From an uncultured Woeseiaceae bacterium (lineage in GTDB: Bacteria; Pseudomonadota; Gammaproteobacteria; Steroidobacterales; Woeseiaceae), in assembly GCA_947258565.1 (NCBI GenBank), contig CAMYJB010000006.1, forward strand, positions 1 through 64,000: a stretch of DNA of 64,000 nt, read 5' to 3'. The notes beneath the pieces are model-generated. The model saw only the letters and a list, made by a program, of their open reading frames with translations, did not search any database and was not told the origin of the DNA. Positions 47,785 to 55,601 of this stretch are shown one piece after another (position 1 is the first letter of the stretch; each line of letters starts with the position of its first letter). The translations under genes were made by a program, and so were the position numbers.

Positions 47785-48561
47785 TCACTTGCGACTGAAA
47801 AGTGATTTCAGCCGGTCGAGCGCTGTCGGATCGCCTTCGATGTACAGCCTGTCGCCGAATTGAAGTTCGCCGATGCGCTTTTCGATCGCACTGGTTTGCG
47901 CAACCAGCGATTCGATTTGACCGCGCAAATCTTGCACCTGCTCGGTGGGAGCGGACTCGTCGTCGGCCAGTCCGGCGGCCGCGTTGCGGGCGTCATTGGT
48001 CGTTTCGCCCAGGCTCTTCGTCAGGTCGGCCATGTCGGTTGCGAACTCCGTTGCGCGCCGAAGTACCTGGCGCATTGCCTCGTTCTTGGCTTCCAGGTAA
48101 CAGTGAGTAACGAGGTCGACATCCAGAAGCACCGCCTTGCAAACGGCCTGGATCGTCTTGCACGGCCCCCGGCCCTCCTTCTCCGATTCCTCGCAGATGC
48201 GGTCGATGAATTCAACGAGCATCTTGCTGTAGCTGCCGACATACCAGCTGGGCGCCAGGCCCACACGCGCATGCGTGCGGCCGATCTTGTCCGCCTTGTT
48301 GAAATAGGAGCTCTTGAAATGACCGCCGAAAAGCTCCTCGAGCCAGTGGGCCTTCTGCGACGCCCGGGCCCGGTCGATTGACTCGGCATCCTCAAACAGC
48401 GCCTTGAACTCGGGGTAGGACAATATGTGCGCGTAGAAACGCTCGAGCATGTTGTCGATGTCCGGCTCGATGTATTCACGCGCCTGCTGCAGCTCGACGA
48501 TGTCACTTTCCTTGATTTCGATAAATCGCAGGCGGTCCTCAATGAGCTCCGTATACGGCAT
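47785..48561 (-). CDS. Stand-alone sensor globin (protoglobin-like) with C-terminal coiled coil
   Basis: 258 residues. The globin domain (about 1-165) has FYAHILSYPEFKALF (B/C helices, candidate distal Tyr43), SQKAHWLEELFGGHF, and the proximal His in IGRTHARVGLAPSWYVGSY (His97), followed by a MLVEFIDRI helix. This matches haem-based O2 or gas sensor globins of the HemAT type. The C-terminal part (about 190-258) is helical, with DLRGQIESLVAQTSAIEKRI, and no output domain is fused. ATG 48561 with a GAGG site was chosen over the frame open to 48609. The output partner may be another protein such as the diguanylate cyclase 340 bp downstream; that link is inference. Confidence 0.88.
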   Translation of the reverse strand: MPYTELIEDRLRFIEIKESDIVELQQAREYIEPDIDNMLERFYAHILSYPEFKALFEDAESIDRARASQKAHWLEELFGGHFKSSYFNKADKIGRTHARVGLAPSWYVGSYSKMLVEFIDRICEESEKEGRGPCKTIQAVCKAVLLDVDLVTHCYLEAKNEAMRQVLRRATEFATDMADLTKSLGETTNDARNAAAGLADDESAPTEQVQDLRGQIESLVAQTSAIEKRIGELQFGDRLYIEGDPTALDRLKSLFSRK

Positions 48562-48825
48562 CGGGTTTTCCTCGTCTCTGTAAACGTTGGCTGCGGGCTT
48601 CGGACCCACCTCTACAGGCTGACACTATCAATCCGGCTATAAAAGCAAGATAAGTAAATAGACCTAGAGCCCGGTGGCAAACCACCGCCAGCGTATCGTC
48701 GTTGCTGCGCACCTGGGGCAACAGTACGCACCAGATCACCGCTCGGACCCCGTGCAGCCGCGATTCTCCGGGCGCGACCTGCGTTCGCGCTCGCGGCTGT
48801 ATGCGTATCATAGTGGTACAAACCG

Positions 48826-49563
48826 ATGCCGTTCGAGAATCGCAGTCCTATGGCACGCTCAGTCAGACAAAGCGCTGCGGACAAATTCCGCCGCGCTGCG
48901 GCGCGCAGCAACAGGCTGCACGCCGAGTACCTCGACGACAGGGACCTGTACGAGTCCTACGATCGTTTTACGCGTTGGCAGCTCGACTTCATGCTGCCGT
49001 TCTTCAGCGACCTGCTCGAGCCCGAAGGCTACGCAGAAGCGGTCGATTTCATCGTGAGCGATCTTGCGGGTGTCGGCATTAGCGCACGGGATCGGGAGAT
49101 CGAACGCGCCACGCCCGTCATCGTCAGGAGCCTGCCCACACATCCACTCGAGGCCGCTGCAGCCGCAGTCGAACTGAACGCGCGGGCTCTGGAAATTAAT
49201 CTGGGCATTTGTCGCAAGCTGCTTGTCGGCGGCAAGCTGCCACCAGACATTACCGAAACAGACTATTTCATCGCCTGCCGCAAGGTGAGCTCGTACGAGG
49301 AATGCATGGACCTCGTACACCTGACGGCGGACCTCGGCGAGACGTTGAAGAAACTGGTGCGTGTTCCTCTCATCGGCGGACTGTTGAGGACGATGAGAAA
49401 GCCGGCACACGCCGCAGGCTTCGGCGCCTTGCAGGAGTTTCTCGAAACAGGCTACCTGACTTTCCGCCGGATATCGGACATCGACCGATTCCTCGACCTC
49501 CTGCGCGGGCGCATGGACCACGTGTTCGAGCGCATCTACCGCTCACCCATTCCGGAACAGTGA
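48826..49563 (+). CDS. FFLEELY-motif-like family protein
   Basis: 245 residues, mainly helical, soluble. The N-terminal half resembles proteobacterial proteins annotated for a FFLEELY motif (here FMLPFFSDLLEPEG, about 55-68, with RSNRLHAEYLDDRDLY before it and RDREIERATPVIVRSLP after it). The function of that family is unknown to me, and the motif is only loosely matched, so the family link is tentative. It is divergent from the sensor globin gene across about 260 bp. Confidence 0.7.
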   Translation: MPFENRSPMARSVRQSAADKFRRAAARSNRLHAEYLDDRDLYESYDRFTRWQLDFMLPFFSDLLEPEGYAEAVDFIVSDLAGVGISARDREIERATPVIVRSLPTHPLEAAAAAVELNARALEINLGICRKLLVGGKLPPDITETDYFIACRKVSSYEECMDLVHLTADLGETLKKLVRVPLIGGLLRTMRKPAHAAGFGALQEFLETGYLTFRRISDIDRFLDLLRGRMDHVFERIYRSPIPEQ

Positions 49564-49585
49564 CCTTGATCCGGCGAGCGCTGCG

Positions 49586-49744
49586 TCAGCGCCAGCGGGT
49601 CGCTCCGACGCTGACGTGGCCGTGATTGCCGACCGGGATGCCGACGCTCACGCCGACGCCGACGTTCGCATTGCAGCCACCGAGCAGCAGGCTGACCACA
49701 ACAAGGAGCGCAATTCGCGTTCGGCCGATCATCTGCATTCTCAT
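49586..49744 (-). CDS. Small lipoprotein (52 aa)
   Basis: Short frame with ATG 49744 and TGA at 49586-49588: a basic start, hydrophobic core ALLVVVSLLLGGC with perfect lipobox LLGGC (Cys about residue 24), then a Gly/Val-rich mature part (NVGVGVSVGIPVGNHGHVSV) of under 30 residues. ATG overlaps the stop of the VOC lipoprotein gene as ATGA, so it is likely translated by coupling. The function is unknown; very small lipoproteins often help in the envelope or are toxins or stress factors. Confidence 0.72.
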   Translation of the reverse strand: MRMQMIGRTRIALLVVVSLLLGGCNANVGVGVSVGIPVGNHGHVSVGATRWR

Positions 49745-50619
49745 GGTTGTAGTCCTCGTTGTTTCCAGTTCTTCAGTACGAATAGCGCGCCCGTCGGGTC
49801 GGTAACGACGGCCATCGTCCCGTCGCGGACCTCGGGCGATACGGGGACCAGGACCTGGCCGCCGAGTTCTTCAACCCGGGCTGCCGCCGTCGTCGCATCC
49901 TCGACGCCGAAATAGGTCAGCCAGACAGGCGACCAGTCAGGAACCGGATTCGGGAGCACGCCCACCCGGTCGCTGCCGTTCGTCCCCAGCAAGGTAACTT
50001 CACCGCCGCCGCGTTCGATCGTGCGGGCGTCGTAGCCAACGACGCGGGAATAGAATTCCGTGGCCGCCTCAACATCATTGGTCAGCAATTCCGTCCAGAT
50101 GACGCGGCCGGGAGCCGGCGCAGTCGTCCTGTCATCAGGATCACCGATATCGCTGCGCGCCAGCCCGATGACGGCGCCTTCGCGGTCCACGATCGCGGCA
50201 ACGCGGCCGAGCGGGACGTTCCTTGCCGTCGCCGCGACGGCGCCGCCGGCGGATACGGTAGTTCCCACGGCCCGGTCCACATCGACGACCGATACGTAGG
50301 GCAGCCAGCGCGACAATTCCGCACCGTCGTCGGCGGCTTCGACGGCGACGATCCCGGCAACATACACGTCGCCGGAGCGGGCAAGCGAATAGGCGTGCCC
50401 GCCGCCACCGGTCGCAGCCCGGAAGGTCCAGCCGAACAGTTCCTCGTAAAAACGCTGGGCCGCCGCCGGGTCGTCAGTAACCAGGTCGTGCCATACGGCC
50501 TTGCCGATCAGCGGCTCGTCGGAGAACGACATGCCGGCAAGATCGGGCACCGTCGTGGTTGTACAGGAGAGCAGCGTTCCGCCCGCCAGTATCATCAGCA
50601 GATATCGATGTAACTTCAT
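49741..50619 (-). CDS. Lipoprotein with two VOC (glyoxalase-fold) domains
   Basis: 292 residues. Signal and lipobox in YLLMILAGGTLLSCTTTT (Cys about residue 19). Two VOC modules: about 38-155 (GKAVWHDLVTDDPAAAQRFY...LFGWTF) and about 170-285 (RVIWTELLTNDVEAATEFYS...DPTGALFVL). Members of the superfamily are metal-dependent lyases or dioxygenases, or bind drugs; these exported two-module proteins are not characterised. ATG 50619 has GAGGAG upstream; the frame open to 50673 is not supported. The small 52-residue lipoprotein gene overlaps its stop. Confidence 0.87.
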   Translation of the reverse strand: MKLHRYLLMILAGGTLLSCTTTTVPDLAGMSFSDEPLIGKAVWHDLVTDDPAAAQRFYEELFGWTFRAATGGGGHAYSLARSGDVYVAGIVAVEAADDGAELSRWLPYVSVVDVDRAVGTTVSAGGAVAATARNVPLGRVAAIVDREGAVIGLARSDIGDPDDRTTAPAPGRVIWTELLTNDVEAATEFYSRVVGYDARTIERGGGEVTLLGTNGSDRVGVLPNPVPDWSPVWLTYFGVEDATTAAARVEELGGQVLVPVSPEVRDGTMAVVTDPTGALFVLKNWKQRGLQP

Positions 50620-50662
50620 GTACTTTCTCCTCTGTGCCGCCACCGACGTCGCGCCCATCGGG

Positions 50663-52204
50663 TCAATCGTCATCGACTTCGAACGGTCCCCCTGTCGTGC
50701 CGGCGTCCGCCCGCTCCAGCAGGAGCATCCTTGTCTCGGCCCCCTCCGGCACTTCGCCGCGCATCATTCTCATCATGAGATCCAGCCGCAGCACGCCGGC
50801 GACGACGTCGACCTGATCGTCGCCGGTGACATCCTCGAATGCGAGGGCGACGATGCCGGTCGGACGGTCAAGAATGTCCCGTCGGCTGAAACCCTTGTTG
50901 CCATCGTTTTCGAACCAGACCAGACTCTGGCGGCGTGGATCGTCCCAGTAATTGAGCCAGCTGCCCGCGAGGACATCCAGATCCCCATCACCGTCCACGT
51001 CGCCGGCGGCGGCCGTCGCCGCGCCATAGAACCTTCCGATATCGTGAAACTGGAATTTCAGGCTCCCCTGGTTTTCGAGCCACTGCACGCCGTGATACGG
51101 CTTGGGGTCGGCCTGCGTGTCGAGCGCATCGCCGTTCGAAATGAGGATGTCGGTGTCGCCATCGCTGTCCAGATCGGCCAGTTTCATACCGGTGAATCCG
51201 TACATCGGGTGCGGCGCCCGCGCGAGTAGCATCTGCTCGAATTTGCCTTGCCCGCGATTCATGAATGCCACCACCGACTCGAATTCCTGCGCGATCAGGC
51301 TGACGAAGTCCATCCTGCCATCGGCATCGAGATCCACGGGCGTTGCATTGAGGGCTCCCGAAACACCGAGCACCGCGTGCTTGCGGAAATCACCCGAGCC
51401 CGTGTTCTCGAGCCAGACGATCCCGCCGACCGCGCCGCCACCGAATACCGCAACGACGAGATCGAGATCCTCATCGTTGTCGACATCGATGGTGCGGGCG
51501 TCCGTCGTGCGACCGACACCGTCGAGCAGGGTTTCCTTGTCGAAACCGCCTGCTTCGTTCTGTCTCAGGAGCAGCACTTTTCCTGCGAGCTGGTCGGAAG
51601 GCGGCAAAATGCCAAGCGCGGCAACGACGATGTCCGTGTCGCCATCGCGATCAAAATCGACCACCTCCGTTCGAATCGGCACGGGCACCTCCGCGAGTAC
51701 CCTCTCCCGCCACGCATCACCCGTCCTCGTGACCAACCGCACCTGGTTCGACTCCGCGTCGCAAATCAGCAGGCCGGTGTCGTGATGCTTCCCCAGGTCC
51801 GCGGGCACGATGTCGATGACCATGGGCAGCGGCGATCGATCGCCCACATCGGCAGCACGAAACGTCAACGCGTCATCCGGGGTCTCGGGGTACGGCAGCA
51901 ACGGCAATTCTTCTGGACTCGAGCCGAAATAAAAAGCGGTGATGTGACGTACTGCCTCGGGAGGGATGAATTCCTGCCCCATGCGCTCCGCGGACAGATC
52001 CGCCATGGCCCGAATGACCTTGGGCCAGCTGCGCTTGGGCATCAGCCCGGGGGGAGGAACGCCATGACAGGACCCGCAGTATTCGCTGACCATTTCGACG
52101 ACGGCTTCTATCGTTGGAGGATCGTCGGCCGTCGCCGCGTGCGCCGCGCCGGCCACGAACGCGATGCACGGCAGTGCGCTGAATAGCTGACAGGTCCTGA
52201 TCAT
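50663..52204 (-). CDS. Exported FG-GAP/VCBS-repeat protein with one c-type haem site
   Basis: 513 residues with a signal peptide (MIRTCQLFSALPCIAFVAGAAHAA). A mono-haem segment follows: YCGSCHGVPPPGLM (CXXCH, about residues 43-47), typical of cytochrome c parts with downstream helix RAMADLSAERMGQEF. Then at least five FG-GAP/VCBS calcium-type blades with DXDXDGDXD sites: DFDRDGDTDIVV, DVDNDEDLDLVV, DLDADGRMDFVS, DLDSDGDTDILI and DVDGDGDLDVLA. The combination of haem and propeller on one chain is unusual. ATG 52204 gives the signal peptide; the longer frame to 52252 does not. The VOC lipoprotein gene lies 44 bp downstream and is probably in the same operon. Confidence 0.85.
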   Translation of the reverse strand: MIRTCQLFSALPCIAFVAGAAHAATADDPPTIEAVVEMVSEYCGSCHGVPPPGLMPKRSWPKVIRAMADLSAERMGQEFIPPEAVRHITAFYFGSSPEELPLLPYPETPDDALTFRAADVGDRSPLPMVIDIVPADLGKHHDTGLLICDAESNQVRLVTRTGDAWRERVLAEVPVPIRTEVVDFDRDGDTDIVVAALGILPPSDQLAGKVLLLRQNEAGGFDKETLLDGVGRTTDARTIDVDNDEDLDLVVAVFGGGAVGGIVWLENTGSGDFRKHAVLGVSGALNATPVDLDADGRMDFVSLIAQEFESVVAFMNRGQGKFEQMLLARAPHPMYGFTGMKLADLDSDGDTDILISNGDALDTQADPKPYHGVQWLENQGSLKFQFHDIGRFYGAATAAAGDVDGDGDLDVLAGSWLNYWDDPRRQSLVWFENDGNKGFSRRDILDRPTGIVALAFEDVTGDDQVDVVAGVLRLDLMMRMMRGEVPEGAETRMLLLERADAGTTGGPFEVDDD

Positions 52205-52264
52205 GATTTCATTGTATGGGAATTCGCTGCCAGGTGGCCGGGATCGCGGCACCCGGCCCCATGA

Positions 52265-52984
52265 TCAGGTCGATCTGCCGCCGAGAATCTCTGCAATCAA
52301 TCGCCATACGCGTCCATTCGCACCGATACCGAAGTGCGAGCTGTAGACCTCGATGTTCCGCGCTTGCCGGTTATAGGTGTCGACGCTGGCGCGCCAGCCG
52401 ACAACGCCATCTAGCCTGCTGTAGATCGAGGTCACGGGCTGCCTGATGCCAGCTGAGTTACGAGCGTGCACTTCAAGCTCGAATTCGTCGAGATCGATAT
52501 TGGCGGATTTAGCGAAGCGCTCGGCTGCTGCAGTGTATTTGGGTCCACCGATAATCGGCGTGCCGAGCGTTATGACCTCTCGCACAAATGACTCGTACAA
52601 CCGTGCCGTCTCGCGCGCAATCACTCCGCCGAGGCTCCAGCCAATAAGCGTCAGTGGCTCTCCGTCGAGCTGCGCGTGGATTTCTGCAACCCGGTCGCCA
52701 ATCGCAGCGACACAGCCATCGACGTCGCCCCGGTTTCGCCCCATACCCCAGTCGTAGACGTCGTAGCCCAGGAAGCGGAGATAACGACCGAGCGGGCGCA
52801 TCGACGCTTCGTCGGTACCGTAGCCGGGCAACAGCATGATCGGGCGACCGTCACCGCGTGGCGCGCTCAATAATTGCGGCGCGCGCAGCAGGATCGTTGC
52901 CCAGTCGAGCGGCGCCCGCAACTCCAGGAAGGTGGCCAGGCGGCTCGGCGGTCTTGCATCAGGAATGTTGGTTGCTGCGGTCAT
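52265..52984 (-). CDS. Alpha/beta hydrolase (lipase-like), MarR-adjacent
   Basis: About 239 residues. A lipase/PGAP1-like alpha/beta hydrolase: IMLLPGYGTDEASMRPLGR, then the nucleophile elbow GWSLGGVIARETA (Ser in GWSLGG), and SSHFGIGANGRVWR for the His near the end. No signal peptide. ATG 52984 sits at the operator region; the frame open to 53083 overlaps the divergent MarR gene. The gene is divergent from MarR, with two inverted repeats between, so it is probably regulated by MarR. Confidence 0.88.
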   Translation of the reverse strand: MTAATNIPDARPPSRLATFLELRAPLDWATILLRAPQLLSAPRGDGRPIMLLPGYGTDEASMRPLGRYLRFLGYDVYDWGMGRNRGDVDGCVAAIGDRVAEIHAQLDGEPLTLIGWSLGGVIARETARLYESFVREVITLGTPIIGGPKYTAAAERFAKSANIDLDEFELEVHARNSAGIRQPVTSIYSRLDGVVGWRASVDTYNRQARNIEVYSSHFGIGANGRVWRLIAEILGGRST

Positions 52985-52991
52985 TATTGAT

Positions 52992-53007
52992 AGTTCACTT
53001 ATGAACA
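52992..53007. promoter_or_regulatory. Operator-like inverted repeat (MarR-type), proximal to hydrolase
   Basis: AGTTCACTTATGAACA contains GTTCA-N4-TGAAC inverted arms. It lies 7 bp upstream of the hydrolase ATG and 43 bp (about four helical turns) from its partner at 53035. Confidence 0.55.
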
Positions 53008-53034
53008 ATTCGCGAGTATAGAGTAGCCGTAGAA

Positions 53035-53050
53035 AGTTCACAAGTGAACT
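53035..53050. promoter_or_regulatory. Operator-like inverted repeat (MarR-type), proximal to marR gene
   Basis: AGTTCACAAGTGAACT is a perfect 7-bp inverted repeat with a 2-bp centre, 14 bp upstream of the MarR ATG. Shares the AGTTCAC/TGAAC sequence with the 52992 site. Confidence 0.6.
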
Positions 53051-53064
53051 GTTAGCATTGTTAC

Positions 53065-53532
53065 ATGCCGAAACAAAAGCCACTGCGTAGCCCTCGCGGA
53101 TTCGATTCCTGGCTCACAGTCGGCCGGACCAACCTCAAGGTGCATCGGGCATTGAACCAATTGCTCGGCGAACTTGACCTCTCCCTGGCACAGCACGAAG
53201 TACTCGTAACAGTGCGGCGCTATCCCGACCTCACGCAGCGGGAACTCGCGGACCGGCTGCACGTCATCAAGAGCAACGCCACGGCGTTGCTAAAGAAACT
53301 CGAAGCACGAGGGCTGGTTACCCGCGCAAGCGACCCCGGAGACTCGCGAATAAATCGCCTCAATCTGACTCGATCCGGCCACGCGCTCGTGGAAAAGTCT
53401 TTCGCGGTGCAGTCCCGTGTGATCAAGGCAATGGCGTCGGTGATGACGGACGAAGAACTGGAGCGTACGGCCGACGTGATGAATCGTGTCGGAGCCGCGC
53501 TCGATGAGCTGGTCGGAAAACCCCGGACCTGA
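53065..53532 (+). CDS. MarR family transcriptional regulator
   Basis: 155 residues. A winged helix-turn-helix in the middle: LSLAQHEVLVTVRRYPDLTQ, ELADRLHVIKSNATALLKKL (recognition helix) and LEARGLVTRASDPGDSRINR (wing). N- and C-terminal helices form the dimer. Probably represses itself and the divergent hydrolase by binding the two inverted repeats in between. No redox Cys is visible, so it is likely ligand-responsive; the ligand is unknown. The TMTC-like gene starts 88 bp downstream. Confidence 0.93.
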   Translation: MPKQKPLRSPRGFDSWLTVGRTNLKVHRALNQLLGELDLSLAQHEVLVTVRRYPDLTQRELADRLHVIKSNATALLKKLEARGLVTRASDPGDSRINRLNLTRSGHALVEKSFAVQSRVIKAMASVMTDEELERTADVMNRVGAALDELVGKPRT

Positions 53533-53620
53533 TCCGCGAATGGAAAACCAAAACGGCAAGGTCGCAGATTTGCTGCGCTGATAGAATGCCCGACATCCGG
53601 GCAACGGGGTGTCCTCAAAG

Positions 53621-55582
53621 ATGGATCTTTTTACGGCGCGACCTGGGTCGCTTGCGTCACGGCCGGGGCTCATTCTCGGCTGGTTGTTCGCGACCGCCGT
53701 CGCCGTACTTGCCTACTGGCCCGGGCTCGGCGGTCCGTTCGTCTTCGACGATTTCGGCAGTATCGGTGCGCTCGGCCAAACGGGGGGTGTGACGGACTGG
53801 GAATCGTTTCGTGCCTTCGTTTTCGGAGGCCATGCCGGCCCGACCGGGAGGCCGGTGGCGTTAGTGACGTTTCTGTTCGACGCCAACAACTGGCCGGCCG
53901 ACAGCTGGCCGTTCAAGCGCACGAATCTCATCATTCACCTGGTCAACGGCCTGCTGCTGGGCGCGCTCACACAACAGATACTGCGGGCGCTGCGCTACCC
54001 GGCTCGCGATGCGGCGTGGATAGCCCTGTTCGCAGCCGCGATCTGGCTCCTGCATCCGTTCCTGGTTTCGACGACCCTGTATGCCGTCCAGCGCATGGCG
54101 CAGCTTGCAACGTTGTTCATATTTGCCGGACTGCTGGTCTATGTTCGGGCCCGACAGCAGGTTGAGGAAAATCCGGTACGCGCATACTGGACGATGAGCG
54201 TGGCATTGCCGGTGTTTACGCTGCTGGCGATGTTATCCAAGGAGAACGGCGTCCTGCTGCCGATACTCGCCGGGGTCGTTGAACTCACGATATTTCGATC
54301 TCGGGCAACGCCGCTGAATCGTTACTGGGGCTATCTGTTTATCGGTTTGCCGAGCGTTGCCCTGCTGTTGTATCTCGGTGTTCGCTCGGCAGACGGGCGC
54401 TTCTTCGAGGCAGTCGAACCGCGTAACTTCAGTCGCTGGGAACGCTTGCTGACGGAGATGCGCATTCTGGTCGATTACCTGCGACACTGGTTCGTGCCCG
54501 AGCTCTACACGGCCGGCGTATTTCAGGACCACGTGCAGAAGTCGACGGGACTGCTGACGCCGGTGACGACGCTGCTGTCGTTGCTGTTACACGCGGCGCT
54601 GGCCGCATTCGCCGTCTTATTGCGTCGACGCGCCCCGCTGCTTGCGCTTGCAGTGCTGTTTTTCTACGCAAGTCACCTGCTCGAATCGACGGTATTGAAT
54701 CTCGAACTGTACTTCGAGCATCGCAATTACCTGGCAGGCGCTTTCCTCGCGTTACCTTTGTTGGCGTTGGCGCAGCATCGCCTGCCGGTGTGGCAGTTCT
54801 TCACCGTGTGTATCCTGGTCTGCGGCCTGCTGGCTGGATTCACACGCTATTCGGCGACGATCTGGCGGGACTATCCGAGCATGGTGGCAGCTGCAGCGCA
54901 GAAGGCGCCGGGTTCGGCACGTGCGCAATCGCAGTTTGCGCTCAACCTGTACAACGCGGGACGCCACGACGATGCCATTATCGTGATCGAGGCGGCGCAG
55001 CAGGAAATGCCGTATGACACGGCCGTCGACGTAACCCGTACCACGCTGCTGTGCAATATGGGCGTCTTGACCCCCGAACAATTCGCCGGCTTTTCCGAAC
55101 GGATGGCGCAACGCACCTTCGATCCGAGGGCGGTCAACCTGCTCACGGCGATGCTGGACGGCATCCTGTCGCAACGCTGTCCTGCCGTCACTGCCGCCGA
55201 TGCCGGGACCATGTTTCTACGCATGGCGCGGTTGCCAGGCAATGCGGATCGGGGCACGCTCCGCTATTCGCAGCTGCAGTACTTCATCGGCCTGTCGGCA
55301 TTGAGCGCCGGTGACCTGCGGCAAGCGGTCGAGAGCTTCGAACGGTCATTGCAGGCTCGCCCGGGTGCTTCACATGCCATGTTGATGGCGGCCCACCTGG
55401 CAACCCTCGAGCACTACGAGGAGGCGCTGCATTTCTCGAGCATCGCCTTGCGCCAGTTTGACCGGGACGCAAACAATCTGCTGACGACCGAGCGCGTGAG
55501 GCGTGAGGATATTGTCGCCTTCCAGGAGCAGGTTCGCGCTGAACGCGACGCTGCGCCGGTCGACGCTACCGGGGATCCCTGA
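53621..55582 (+). CDS. TMTC-like polytopic membrane protein with C-terminal helical repeats (copy 3)
   Basis: About 653 residues, eleven or so helices, then TPR-like helical repeats (about 425-640; SARAQSQFALNLYNAGRHDD and YFIGLSALSAGDLRQAVESF). Features shared with copies 1 and 2: FDD pair (FVFDDFGSIGALG), LLHPFLVSTTLYAVQRMAQL, LSKENGVLLPIL and LELYFEHRNYLAG. It differs in a longer C-terminal part. ATG 53621 is preferred; a GTG at 53609 in frame is an alternative. The amidohydrolase gene follows 19 bp later. Confidence 0.82.
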   Translation: MDLFTARPGSLASRPGLILGWLFATAVAVLAYWPGLGGPFVFDDFGSIGALGQTGGVTDWESFRAFVFGGHAGPTGRPVALVTFLFDANNWPADSWPFKRTNLIIHLVNGLLLGALTQQILRALRYPARDAAWIALFAAAIWLLHPFLVSTTLYAVQRMAQLATLFIFAGLLVYVRARQQVEENPVRAYWTMSVALPVFTLLAMLSKENGVLLPILAGVVELTIFRSRATPLNRYWGYLFIGLPSVALLLYLGVRSADGRFFEAVEPRNFSRWERLLTEMRILVDYLRHWFVPELYTAGVFQDHVQKSTGLLTPVTTLLSLLLHAALAAFAVLLRRRAPLLALAVLFFYASHLLESTVLNLELYFEHRNYLAGAFLALPLLALAQHRLPVWQFFTVCILVCGLLAGFTRYSATIWRDYPSMVAAAAQKAPGSARAQSQFALNLYNAGRHDDAIIVIEAAQQEMPYDTAVDVTRTTLLCNMGVLTPEQFAGFSERMAQRTFDPRAVNLLTAMLDGILSQRCPAVTAADAGTMFLRMARLPGNADRGTLRYSQLQYFIGLSALSAGDLRQAVESFERSLQARPGASHAMLMAAHLATLEHYEEALHFSSIALRQFDRDANNLLTTERVRREDIVAFQEQVRAERDAAPVDATGDP

Positions 55583-55601
55583 TGTCGTCTATCCTGTTCA
55601 C

